Part shown: positions 53,251 to 60,805 of the stretch, one piece after another
Numbering within the stretch: position 1 is the stretch's first letter
How the letters are laid out: each line of letters opens with the position of its first letter
Assembly (NCBI RefSeq): GCF_004362055.1
Contig: NZ_SNXB01000008.1
Coordinates: forward strand, 1-64,000
DNA: 64,000 nucleotides
From: Flavobacterium sp. 245
GTDB taxonomy: Bacteria; Bacteroidota; Bacteroidia; Flavobacteriales; Flavobacteriaceae
Direction: 5' to 3'
The notes under the pieces: generated by a model
The model's database searches: none
What the model was told of the DNA's origin: nothing
Seen by the model: the letters and a program-made list of their open reading frames with translations, nothing else
Made by a program: the position numbers and the translations under genes

Positions 53251-53394
53251 TTAAACACATAGAAACATAGATTTTATGTTTTGTTTAAAATAAAGAGAAC
53301 TAAAAGAAAAACACATTTTTCACACATAGCTATGTTTATTTAAACAAGTGAAACGCCTTTAACCGCAAGGAAAACTATGTTTCTATGTGTTTAA
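53251..53394. repeat. MITE-like 144-bp element with 20-bp terminal inverted repeats
   Basis: TTAAACACATAGAAACATAG (53251-53270) is repeated perfectly in inverse at 53375-53394. The 104-nt interior has no open frame of note and contains AACCGCAAGG. It ends 5 nt before the stop codon of the minus-strand barrel gene. Confidence 0.65.
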
Positions 53395-53399
53395 AAAAA

Positions 53400-54074
53400 T
53401 CATTCCAATTTATAACTATATCCCAATTGCAAATAAAACGGAATCAAAGGCGTACTTTTAAAATCTTCATTCATTACTTTTCCAGCTCTTAATATAAGAT
53501 CGCTTCGATTAAAAGAATAACCGCCCTGAATCCCGAAATTGAAATTCCCGCCTGTTGTGGGTTCAAACCAGCCATTTTTAACATCGGGATAAACATCTTT
53601 ATAAATAGCAGTATGTTTGAAATGGGTGACAATGGCTTTGTCAAAACCAAATTCTCCAGCAATGAACCATTTTGGTTTGTAATATCCAATGGTTGTCGAT
53701 GCATCGGCACCAAAATTTTGCAAAGTCACCAGAGGATTTCCATACCGCCTATAAATTCCGTGAAGCGCTGCATTAAAATAGAAATTTTCAGTGTGGTAGA
53801 AATTAATTTGTCCGCCAATTTTAGTTTTAAAATCATCAAAAATAACTTCTCCTGAAGCAAGCGAAAAAGAACTTTCCAGAATAATAGGTAATTTGGTTTT
53901 TAAATGATAGCCGTAACCAAAGCCATAAGTAAAACTGTATTCCCATCCAGCATTGACATTTAAAATGTGTTTTTCTTCATTTTTCAGATTTTTCCAGTTT
54001 GTATTTTGTGCTTGCAAAATGTTGGAGGTGAAAAGTGAGATGAGAAATGTGACAAATAATAGTAGTGCTTTCAT
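53400..54074 (-). CDS. Outer-membrane beta-barrel-type protein
   Basis: This 224-residue protein has a signal peptide (MKALLLFVTFLISLFTSNILQAQ). Amphipathic strands rich in Tyr and Gly follow (WEYSFTYGFGYGYHLKTK, GGQINFYHTENFYFNAALHGIY, LQLGYSYKLE). The pattern fits an outer-membrane barrel. It lies 5 nt downstream of the S33 hydrolase gene on the same strand and is surely co-transcribed with it. No specific family was recognised. Confidence 0.78.
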   Translation of the reverse strand: MKALLLFVTFLISLFTSNILQAQNTNWKNLKNEEKHILNVNAGWEYSFTYGFGYGYHLKTKLPIILESSFSLASGEVIFDDFKTKIGGQINFYHTENFYFNAALHGIYRRYGNPLVTLQNFGADASTTIGYYKPKWFIAGEFGFDKAIVTHFKHTAIYKDVYPDVKNGWFEPTTGGNFNFGIQGGYSFNRSDLILRAGKVMNEDFKSTPLIPFYLQLGYSYKLE

Positions 54075-54079
54075 GGCTT

Positions 54080-55072
54080 TTATTTTAAATTATTTAAATA
54101 ATTCATCACAATTGGATGCACGTTTTCCCATTTGAAATAAATCATTTCATGGCCAGTTCCTTTCACTTCTTCAATAGCTGCATTTGGAAAATACGCGGCC
54201 TCTTTTTGGGCAAAATTCAAACCATAGGACTGATTTAATTCGCCATATAAAAACAACACTTTAGTTGTGTACTGATTTAAATTGGTAGTAAAATCAAAAC
54301 CATCATTTTCGGCGATGTCTGTAAAACTTTCTAAAACAGTTGTTCCAATTCTCCAAAATGGCGATGGCCCAGGAATGCCTTCTTTATTGCCTTTTGCATA
54401 AGAGAAACTCGTAGCAATCCCGAATTTATAATCAAGAATTTCGTGCTGATTTTCTTTTCCAGTCAAAAATTGGTCAACATATAAAAGATTGCTGGTGACT
54501 TCTGAAAATATCTCGATTTTCCGGCTCATTTCGCCATATTCATCTAATAGTTTTTTGTTCAGCCCGCCGGGTTCAGCGAGAATAAGGCCGTTGATTTTAT
54601 CAGGATACGAATTGACATAAGCAGTTCCGAGCATTGCGCCCCACGAATGCCCAAAGAGAAACACTTTTTGTTCTGGAGAAGTTCTGTAATGCTTAATGAC
54701 CTCTGTCAAATCATCTAAAACAAGCTGAATAGAATAACTTTTTTTATCATGCCTTTTTGATAATCCAGAGCCGCGCTGATCGTAGAAAATTACATAGTAA
54801 CCATCAGTTGCAAGCTGTTGCACATTCAAGCCGTTTCGGTAATCAGAACCTGGACCGCCGTGCAAAAAGATAAGCATTGGATTGTTTGGATTTCCAAAAG
54901 CCTCCGCGTGAAGCTGTGTTCCGTTGACTGAAATTGAAGGTAATGAGGAATCCTGATCGACTGTTTTCGGAACTAAATTTCCGATGCCGTTTATGTCATT
55001 TTCATTTTCACATCCAAGAAAAAAGAAGATCGAAACAGCTATTACAGCTGTATAAATTACATTGGTTTTCAT
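54080..55072 (-). CDS. Alpha/beta hydrolase, proline iminopeptidase-like lipoprotein
   Basis: The frame is open to 55195, but ATG 55072 begins a lipoprotein signal (IAVSIFFFLGC) and gives 330 residues; the upstream part has no signal and overlaps repeat DNA. The hydrolase fold shows the S33 oxyanion motif FLHGGPGSDYRNG, the strand YYVIFYDQRGSGLS, nucleophile Ser in FGHSWGAMLG, and a late GTGHEM with the catalytic His. The family removes N-terminal proline or hydrolyses small amides or esters. Here it is lipid-anchored and coupled to a barrel protein, so it acts in the envelope. The substrate is unknown. Confidence 0.87.
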   Translation of the reverse strand: MKTNVIYTAVIAVSIFFFLGCENENDINGIGNLVPKTVDQDSSLPSISVNGTQLHAEAFGNPNNPMLIFLHGGPGSDYRNGLNVQQLATDGYYVIFYDQRGSGLSKRHDKKSYSIQLVLDDLTEVIKHYRTSPEQKVFLFGHSWGAMLGTAYVNSYPDKINGLILAEPGGLNKKLLDEYGEMSRKIEIFSEVTSNLLYVDQFLTGKENQHEILDYKFGIATSFSYAKGNKEGIPGPSPFWRIGTTVLESFTDIAENDGFDFTTNLNQYTTKVLFLYGELNQSYGLNFAQKEAAYFPNAAIEEVKGTGHEMIYFKWENVHPIVMNYLNNLK

Positions 55073-55188
55073 TGCATAAATTTTTAAAATTTCTGCAAAG
55101 ATGTGTTTCGGTACTATATGAGTCGCCCCAACTTGTAAGGTGGTTCTTTTTTGTGCTAAGGTGCTAAGTTTTTTTGTGTTGAAATTTG

Positions 55189-55265
55189 CTCGCAAAGTCG
55201 CAAGGTTGCAAAGTTTTGAAAAAGATTGAACAAAGAAAAACTTTGCAACCTTGCGACTTTGCGAG
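55189..55265. repeat. Long inverted repeat, 29-bp arms
   Basis: The arm starting CTCGCAAAGTCGCAAGG (55189) is repeated perfectly in inverse up to 55265, around a loop of about 20 nt. It lies between the AraC-type gene and the S33 hydrolase gene, both on the minus strand. It could terminate the AraC-side transcript or be a mobile palindrome. Confidence 0.7.
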
Positions 55266-55294
55266 ATTAAAAAATTACTTTGCTTAAAAAAAAC

Positions 55295-56380
55295 TTATTT
55301 CAAATATTCAGAAGGGGAAAGTCCAGTTGCTTTTTTAAAGTTTCGGTTAAAAGCTGTTTTTGAATTAAAGCCACATTCGAATGCAACAGAAAGCAAAGTG
55401 AATTTTTGATTTTCGGGCAAAAGAATCCGTTTTTTGAATTCTTCTACGCGTTGTGAATTAATATAATCGTAAAAATTTTTCCCTTCGGCTGAATTGATTA
55501 CCTGCGAAAGAATATTAGAATGAATGTTTAATTTTTGCGATAAATCGGCCAAAGTCAAATCAGGGTTTTGATACAATTTTTCATCTGTCATTATCTGAGT
55601 TAACTTTTGATGAAGCGACTGAAGTTCAGAATTGCTTAAACCTGATTTTTCATATTTTATTTTTTCTGATAAATTTTCAAGAGAAGAAATAGTTGAAATT
55701 TTGTCTTCAGAAATAGTTTGATTCGTAAAAATTCCAACTTGTTTTATTCCAAAAAAGCCAATGAAAATTAGATAAAAAACAACAACCGAAAAGATATATT
55801 CATCATTAAAAAAGATAACCACAACCCAGATAATGCTCGAGCCGAGAATTAAATATTGAAGCCAGCTGAGGTTGATTTTTTCGGTAAAAGAAAATGCTTC
55901 AGAAATATTTTTTCGATGTTTTGAAAGTTTTTGGAGCGAAAGCAGTGCATAAACAATTCCAGAAAAAAGAATTGCGGTATAAAGAATCAAAATCAAATCT
56001 TCATAACCTTTTCCTTCATTTTCAAAAACCTTTAATTTTTCTTCAAAAGAAAGCTCAAAAAACGGAATCAAAATTAAACAGGCTACTACAAAAGGCAAAA
56101 AATGCAAAAGATTGTATTTTTTGTGCCGATTCTGATTCGTCAGTGCCGAAGTGTATAAAAACAAAAAAGGTCCTTGAAGTAATGGCATTGGGAGTTCAAA
56201 GCCTAATAAAAATGGAAATGAAGCAAAATCATTTTTATAATGCAGATAGTACAAAAACAAATGAAATCCGGTAAAAAACAGCCAGAACGCCAGAATCTTA
56301 TCCGCTTCACTTTTATTTTTTTTGCTTGCAAGAATAACAACCAGAAAAAAGGTGATTATTATGCCCGTTAAATACAACAT
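55295..56380 (-). CDS. Membrane-anchored AraC-family transcriptional regulator
   Basis: This 361-residue protein has six or seven transmembrane helices in its first 215 residues (starting MLYLTGIIITFFLVVILASK). A cytoplasmic AraC-type DNA-binding domain follows at about residues 255-361, with two helix-turn-helix units (LTLADLSQKLNIHSNILSQV; LLSVAFECGFNSKTAFNRNF) and the closing TGLSPSEYLK. It probably senses a signal at the inner membrane and regulates transcription directly. The target may be the S33 hydrolase pair downstream on the same strand, but this is inference. Confidence 0.9.
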   Translation of the reverse strand: MLYLTGIIITFFLVVILASKKNKSEADKILAFWLFFTGFHLFLYYLHYKNDFASFPFLLGFELPMPLLQGPFLFLYTSALTNQNRHKKYNLLHFLPFVVACLILIPFFELSFEEKLKVFENEGKGYEDLILILYTAILFSGIVYALLSLQKLSKHRKNISEAFSFTEKINLSWLQYLILGSSIIWVVVIFFNDEYIFSVVVFYLIFIGFFGIKQVGIFTNQTISEDKISTISSLENLSEKIKYEKSGLSNSELQSLHQKLTQIMTDEKLYQNPDLTLADLSQKLNIHSNILSQVINSAEGKNFYDYINSQRVEEFKKRILLPENQKFTLLSVAFECGFNSKTAFNRNFKKATGLSPSEYLK

Positions 56381-56502
56381 ATTGGTTTTTGCTTTTGGTT
56401 AAATAAGCTGTTGGAAATACGAGGCAAGATAATTTATTTCCTTCAAATATTTGAAAATGAAATGTTTTCTAAATATTATTTAATATTTGAAGACAAACTA
56501 AA

Positions 56503-57048
56503 TTATTCTTTTTCAGTTTCTGATGTTTCATCAGGTTTTTTGCTACTCTCTTTTTTAAAGCTTTCGTACCATTTTTCAATTGAAGGATATACAAATGACG
56601 CCACTTTTTTTACCGGATTGTAAAAAATAGATTTGTCTAAAGTTTCTTGTTTGGCAAAAGTATTATTGAAGTTTATTTTTTCGAATAAAGCAATAAAAAT
56701 ACTCATGATCAAGATGGTTTTTAAAACTCTAAAAAAGCCTCCGCCTAATTTATTTGCCCACCCCAGAAAAGCAAAATCAGCAATTCCGGTTAAAATTTTG
56801 GCTAAAAAGTAAACGCCAATCACAACGAGAATAAACGTTAGAATAAAAGCCGTAATTTGAATAGTGCTAGGATTCCATGAAACATGTTTCATGATCATTT
56901 CTTTCATTATAGACGAAAATTTAATCGCAAGATAGATTCCTAATAATAAGGAAATAAAAGAAGCAACTTCTACAAAAAGTCCGTTTTTAATTCCTTTGTA
57001 TAGACTATAACACAAGATTCCTCCAAAAATAATATCAAAAAGGCTCAT
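56503..57048 (-). CDS. CvpA family membrane protein
   Basis: The frame reaches 57114, but ATG 57048 gives the usual start MSLFDIIFGGILC and 181 residues, and a TATATTTG promoter box lies 25 nt upstream of it. Four transmembrane segments are visible: near residues 5-18, 24-44, 65-87 and 100-125. The C-terminal tail is charged (KKESSKKPDETSETEKE). CvpA proteins are inner-membrane proteins needed for colicin V production in E. coli and for envelope stress tolerance in other bacteria. Family assignment is good, the local role unknown. Confidence 0.87.
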   Translation of the reverse strand: MSLFDIIFGGILCYSLYKGIKNGLFVEVASFISLLLGIYLAIKFSSIMKEMIMKHVSWNPSTIQITAFILTFILVVIGVYFLAKILTGIADFAFLGWANKLGGGFFRVLKTILIMSIFIALFEKINFNNTFAKQETLDKSIFYNPVKKVASFVYPSIEKWYESFKKESSKKPDETSETEKE

Positions 57049-57073
57049 AAATTTCAATTGTTTTATTGAGGCG

Positions 57074-57081
57074 CAAATATA
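57074..57081 (-). promoter_or_regulatory. cvpA-type gene -7 promoter element
   Basis: TATATTTG on the minus strand matches TAnnTTTG and supports the ATG at 57048. Confidence 0.55.
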
Positions 57082-57090
57082 TGTATTTTT

Positions 57091-57130
57091 AGGTTCAGAG
57101 GTTAAGAGAAACAAAGCCTCAGAGGTTTTT
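57091..57130. repeat. Short degenerate octad array
   Basis: AGGTTCAG, AGGTTAAG, then CCTCAGAGGTT form a short imperfect repeat upstream of the CvpA gene, of the same kind as at 37171. Confidence 0.4.
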
Positions 57131-57230
57131 TTAAATCAAAATTTAGCCCTGAAGCCTCGAGATGCTTATTTAGTATCATAGCAACTTTTTAATGTATTTA
57201 ATTTTTTAAGGTGTTTGAGATCGAAGTCCG

Positions 57231-57238
57231 TATCTTTG
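57231..57238 (+). promoter_or_regulatory. Promoter element of the 118-residue protein gene
   Basis: TATCTTTG matches TAnnTTTG and lies 60 nt upstream of ATG 57299. Confidence 0.45.
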
Positions 57239-57298
57239 CAAGCAAAAATTTATGTTTTGGAATTTATAATTCACAATTCATAATTCATAATTAAATAA

Positions 57299-57655
57299 AT
57301 GTCTAGAGATACACAACTAAAAGAGCGCTGGGAAAAGCTCGTCGATATACTTTCAAATCAATTTTCGCAAGGAGAAGATTTAGATTTAGATGCCATTATT
57401 TACCTAATTGGAGTTCAGGAATTAGGAAAAGTTCACCGAGAATTCAAAAAAGATGAAAAGCTGAACTTAATGCACATTGCAATCTGCAGATTATTAGAAC
57501 CATACGGATTCTACGAATTTGAATATTTTGATGAAGACGGCTGGCCACATTACAAAGTAAAAGAGCAGTTGCCAGCATTAAAAGCTGGTGAACAATCGGT
57601 TTTAATGAAAGAAGCCATTGTGAGCTATTTTTTAGAAAGAAAGTTTATAGAGTAG
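57299..57655 (+). CDS. Conserved hypothetical protein, 118 residues
   Basis: The protein is soluble, without a signal or membrane helix, and is rich in acidic and aromatic residues (LDLDAIIYLIGVQELGK, YEFEYFDEDGWPHYKV). It has a helical N-terminal half (LKERWEKLVDILSNQF) and a C-terminal helix (LMKEAIVSYFLERKF). It seems to be a conserved flavobacterial cytoplasmic protein but I do not recognise a function. It lies upstream of pheS on the same strand, separated by a heptad array and a new promoter box, so it is probably a separate unit. Confidence 0.75.
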   Translation: MSRDTQLKERWEKLVDILSNQFSQGEDLDLDAIIYLIGVQELGKVHREFKKDEKLNLMHIAICRLLEPYGFYEFEYFDEDGWPHYKVKEQLPALKAGEQSVLMKEAIVSYFLERKFIE

Positions 57656-57696
57656 TTTTTGGTGACACTCACAGCAGGGCTTTGCAAAATTATTGA

Positions 57697-57745
57697 GTTG
57701 AAAACTGAAAACTGTGACTGTGACCGCACACTTTAAACTAAAAAC
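57697..57745. repeat. Heptad array, AAAACTG type
   Basis: Units TGAAAAC, TGAAAAC, TGTGAC, TGTGAC follow at 6-7 nt before the pheS promoter. Confidence 0.55.
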
Positions 57746-57747
57746 AC

Positions 57748-57755
57748 TAAATTTG
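57748..57755 (+). promoter_or_regulatory. pheS -7 promoter element
   Basis: TAAATTTG matches TAnnTTTG and lies 16 nt before ATG 57772. Confidence 0.55.
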
Positions 57756-57771
57756 TATTCTCAAGAACCGA

Positions 57772-58797
57772 ATGAAAATGATAGATAAGATTAAAGATTA
57801 TATTGGGGAAGCCCAATCTTTTTCAACTGAAAACAAAGAAGAGCTAGAAGCATTCCGTATAAAATTCTTAGGAAAAAAGGGAGTTTTAAACGATTTTTTC
57901 GCGGAGTTTAAAAACGTGCCAAATGATCAGAAAAAAGAATTTGGTCAAGTTATAAATGCATTAAAAAATGCTGCTGAAGAAAAAGTAAAAACTATTGTTG
58001 AGACTTTAGAAAGCAAAGAAGAGACAAAAGGTATTTTTGGTGATTTGACTCGAGCTGCAGAACCAGTAATTGTTGGTTCTCGTCATCCGATTTCGATTGT
58101 TAAAAATCAGATTATAGATATTTTTGCCAATATCGGATTTAATGTTTCTGAAGGTCCAGAAATTGAAGATGACTGGCATAACTTTACAGCATTGAACTTG
58201 CCAGAATATCATCCGGCACGTGATATGCAGGATACGTTCTTCATTCAGACAAATCCAGATGTGCTTTTGCGTACGCATACATCATCGGTTCAGGTGCGTT
58301 ATATGGAAAATCATAAACCGCCAATTCGTACTATTTCACCTGGACGCGTTTTTCGTAATGAAGCTATTTCGTCACGTTCACATTGTATTTTCCATCAAGT
58401 AGAAGGATTGTACATTGACAAAGATGTTTCTTTTGCCGATTTAAAGCAAACATTACTTTATTTTACCAAAGAAATGTTCGGAAAATCTAAAATCCGTCTT
58501 CGTCCGTCTTATTTCCCATTTACAGAGCCAAGTGCCGAAATTGATATTTACTGGGGTTTAAAAACGGAAACAGATTACAGAATCACAAAGGGAACTGGCT
58601 GGTTGGAGATTGGTGGATGCGGAATGGTGGATCCAAATGTTCTTAAAAACTGCGATATTAATCCAGATGAATATAACGGTTTTGCTTTTGGAATGGGAGT
58701 GGAGCGTATTGCGATGCTTTTATACCAAATTGGCGATATCCGTATGTTTTATGAAAACGATGTTCGTTTCTTGGAGCAATTCAAGGCAAATATATAA
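57772..58797 (+). CDS. pheS: Phenylalanine--tRNA ligase alpha subunit
   Basis: PheS is the catalytic subunit of the alpha2-beta2 class II synthetase for tRNA-Phe. The 341 residues show an N-terminal coiled coil, the strand GSRHPISIVKNQI, RTHTSSVQVRYM, motif 2 (PGRVFRNEAISSRSHCIFHQVEG), RPSYFPFTEPSAEIDI, and motif 3 (FAFGMGVERIAMLLY). A second ATG two codons on (57778) is equally possible. The beta subunit gene pheT is not in the window, as is usual for Bacteroidota where the two are often split. Confidence 0.97.
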   Translation: MKMIDKIKDYIGEAQSFSTENKEELEAFRIKFLGKKGVLNDFFAEFKNVPNDQKKEFGQVINALKNAAEEKVKTIVETLESKEETKGIFGDLTRAAEPVIVGSRHPISIVKNQIIDIFANIGFNVSEGPEIEDDWHNFTALNLPEYHPARDMQDTFFIQTNPDVLLRTHTSSVQVRYMENHKPPIRTISPGRVFRNEAISSRSHCIFHQVEGLYIDKDVSFADLKQTLLYFTKEMFGKSKIRLRPSYFPFTEPSAEIDIYWGLKTETDYRITKGTGWLEIGGCGMVDPNVLKNCDINPDEYNGFAFGMGVERIAMLLYQIGDIRMFYENDVRFLEQFKANI

Positions 58798-58802
58798 TTT
58801 AA

Positions 58803-58893
58803 GTTAAAAAGTCATAAAGTCGAAAGTCAAAAGTCTCATAGTTATGGCTTTTGGCTTTCGACTTTATGACTTTCGACTTTTAAACTTTTGACT
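58803..58893. repeat. Mirror pair of heptad arrays, AGTCnAA type
   Basis: The plus strand reads AGTCATA, AAGTCGA, AAGTCAA, AAGTCTC, then after a short loop the same heptads occur in inverse (CTTTCGACTTTATGACTTTCG). The block forms a long imperfect hairpin between pheS and the next gene and may serve as the pheS terminator. Confidence 0.65.
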
Positions 58894-58896
58894 CAT

Positions 58897-59304
58897 ATGA
58901 AAAAAGATATTATAATTCCAGAAGTTGAAAATGTGTTTCTTGCTGCAGTGCAGGAATGGAGCGACGATTTTATGGAAAAAGTATGGTACGCTTACTTGGT
59001 TAACGACAGTGATTTTAACTTAGACAGCGTAATGGTTGTTTCTAAAGCATTTGGAACTATAGACGGCGAGATGAAAAAAACATCTGTTTTGCGTCATGCT
59101 TTTGTTGAGGTTCCTGCAGTTTCGGTAGTAAAAATCGAAATGATAGAGAAAAGCCTTTTGGTTATGAATAATGAATTTATGGTAACTTTCTTTATTGGAA
59201 ATACTTTGTACGACAAGAAATTTATCTTCAAATCTAATTTAATCAACGAAAACGATACGGAAGAAGTGCCGATTCTGTTTGTTGAAGGGATTATGGTGAA
59301 GTAA
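58897..59304 (+). CDS. Conserved hypothetical protein, 135 residues
   Basis: A TTG at 58888 would add three residues, but ATG 58897 (MKKDIIIPEVENV) is the likely start. The protein is soluble and mixed alpha/beta (EWSDDFMEKVWYAYLVND, VPAVSVVKIEMIEKSLLV, FMVTFFIGNTLYDKKFIF). I recognise no catalytic motif. It follows pheS on the same strand, and homologues may carry misleading names derived from that neighbour. The function is unknown. Confidence 0.75.
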   Translation: MKKDIIIPEVENVFLAAVQEWSDDFMEKVWYAYLVNDSDFNLDSVMVVSKAFGTIDGEMKKTSVLRHAFVEVPAVSVVKIEMIEKSLLVMNNEFMVTFFIGNTLYDKKFIFKSNLINENDTEEVPILFVEGIMVK

Positions 59305-59348
59305 GAAAATAGAGTGTAGAACATAGAGTATAGACTTTAGAATATACT
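59305..59348. repeat. Heptad array, TAGAnnn type
   Basis: Units TAGAGTG, TAGAACA, TAGAGTA, TAGACTT, TAGAATA follow at exactly 7 nt right after the stop codon. Confidence 0.7.
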
Positions 59349-59354
59349 TAAAAT

Positions 59355-59396
59355 AAAAAAGAGTCAAGACAAAATTACATTCGTCTTGACTCTTTT
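59355..59396. terminator. Bidirectional terminator between 135-residue protein gene and gpsA
   Basis: A stem AAAAGAGTCAAGAC/GTCTTGACTCTTTT with a 12-nt loop sits in the middle of two opposed heptad arrays and suits both convergent genes. Confidence 0.85.
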
Positions 59397-59412
59397 CTAT
59401 TCTTGCCAATTA

Positions 59413-59441
59413 CAAGTCTATACTCTATATTCTAAATTCTT
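59413..59441. repeat. Inverse copy of the TAGAnnn heptad array
   Basis: AGTCTATACTCTATATTCTA is the inverse of the array at 59305, placed on the other side of the terminator next to the gpsA stop. Confidence 0.65.
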
Positions 59442-59442
59442 T

Positions 59443-60438
59443 TTAATCCAAAGACTCCGTCAATTTCTTAAACACAGACTTCGCATCTTTTCCTTCGTAT
59501 AAAACAGCGTAAACAGCGTCTATAATAGGTGTTTTTGCACCGTAGCCTTGATTTAGTTTATAAGCACTTTTTGTAGCGTAATAACCTTCCGCAACCATGC
59601 TCATTTCCATCATGGCACTTTTTACTGTATATCCTTTTCCAATCATATTCCCGAACATTCTGTTTCTAGAGAAAACCGAATATCCTGTAACTAATAAGTC
59701 GCCCAAATAAGCCGAATCATTAATATTACGCTTCATCTTATGTACTTTTCTGATGAATTTTTTCATTTCACGAATTCCGTTGCTCATCATAACTGACTGG
59801 AAGTTGTCGCCATATCCTAAACCGTGTGCGATTCCGGCAGCAATTGCGTAAATGTTTTTTAGCATTGCAGCATATTCAGTACCAATAATATCATCTGAAA
59901 TTTTGGCTTTGATGTAATTTCCTGAAAGTGATTTGGCAACATTGCAGGCTTTTTCAGGATCACCGCAGGCAATTGTCAAATAAGAAAGTCTTTCTAATGC
60001 AACTTCTTCTGCGTGACAAGGACCAGTTATTACACCAATATTGTAATAAGGAATATCATACTGAATATGAAAATGTTCCCCAACAATTAAACTTGTTTCT
60101 GGAACAATACCTTTTATAGCCGAGAATATAATTTTATCCGCAAGCGAAACAGTCATGTTTTTCAATTCGGCATCTAAAAAAGCTGATGGAATAGCGAAGA
60201 TTAAATAGTCTGCGTATTCAATTGCTTCGTTGATATTGTTAGTTAATTTAAGTTTTTTGGTATCAAATTCTACTGAACTTAAATAATTTGGATTGTGTTT
60301 GTATTTTTGAATGTGCTCGATTGCAGCGTCATTACGCATATACCATGCAATTTCGGATTGATTAACGCATAACATTTTTGCAATTGCCGTAGCCCAGCTT
60401 CCTCCTCCAATTACTGCAAATTTTAAATTTTCGCTCAT
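59443..60438 (-). CDS. gpsA: NAD(P)-dependent glycerol-3-phosphate dehydrogenase
   Basis: GpsA reduces dihydroxyacetone phosphate to sn-glycerol-3-phosphate for phospholipid synthesis, in the cytoplasm. The 331 residues show the Rossmann motif VIGGGSWATAIAKML, the strand YADYLIFAIPSAFL, FSAIKGI, VITGPCHAEEVALE, the catalytic Lys in AAMLKNIYAIAAGIAHG and the substrate loop YLGDLLVTGYSVFSRNR. A TACTTTTG promoter box lies 18 nt upstream of the ATG. Assignment is firm. Confidence 0.96.
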   Translation of the reverse strand: MSENLKFAVIGGGSWATAIAKMLCVNQSEIAWYMRNDAAIEHIQKYKHNPNYLSSVEFDTKKLKLTNNINEAIEYADYLIFAIPSAFLDAELKNMTVSLADKIIFSAIKGIVPETSLIVGEHFHIQYDIPYYNIGVITGPCHAEEVALERLSYLTIACGDPEKACNVAKSLSGNYIKAKISDDIIGTEYAAMLKNIYAIAAGIAHGLGYGDNFQSVMMSNGIREMKKFIRKVHKMKRNINDSAYLGDLLVTGYSVFSRNRMFGNMIGKGYTVKSAMMEMSMVAEGYYATKSAYKLNQGYGAKTPIIDAVYAVLYEGKDAKSVFKKLTESLD

Positions 60439-60456
60439 TATTTTAATAATTTAAAA

Positions 60457-60464
60457 CAAAAGTA
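60457..60464 (-). promoter_or_regulatory. gpsA -7 promoter element
   Basis: TACTTTTG on the minus strand matches TAnnTTTG, 18 nt before the gpsA ATG. Confidence 0.55.
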
Positions 60465-60677
60465 CTTAATAATGTAGTAATAATACAAAATCTGATTTAA
60501 GAAATTTGTGAAAAGCCTTTAAAAATCCCGCTTTTTTAAAAGGTTATTAAAAAAATAAAAAAATATTTTGCATTCTACACAATAAAGTAATAACCCTTAC
60601 GTTGTAAGTGATTATAAATTAGAATTTTAATGAGTTTAATAAAAATTGAGTTAGTTAGTTTTGTTTTAGTATTTTAA

Positions 60678-60716
60678 AAAGGCGCTCTTAAACTAGTTAA
60701 GAACGCCTTTTTTTAG
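60678..60716 (-). terminator. Terminator downstream of the alcohol dehydrogenase gene
   Basis: A stem AAAGGCG/CGCCTTT continues after one mismatch as TCTTAA/TTAAGA around a 5-nt loop, with A and T runs on both sides. The rest of the gap 60465-60677 shows nothing else recognisable. Confidence 0.7.
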
Positions 60717-60805
60717 TTTACAGTTTACGGTCACAGTTTTAAGTGTAGATCGCGACTGGATTCTAGTTTACAGTTTTTACTGAGACTGAATACTGCAACT
60801 GAAAA
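60714..60805. repeat. Degenerate heptad array, TTTACAG/ACTGAnn type
   Basis: Units such as AGTTTACAGTTTACGG, then ACTGAGACTGAATACTGC and AACTGAAAACTAATAACT, fill the gap between terminator and stop codon. Periods are about 7 nt with drift. Confidence 0.5.

Noticed and set aside
55073..55195. Upstream extension of the S33 hydrolase frame
   Set aside because: It would place 41 residues before the lipoprotein signal and runs into repeat DNA. ATG 55072 is the natural start.
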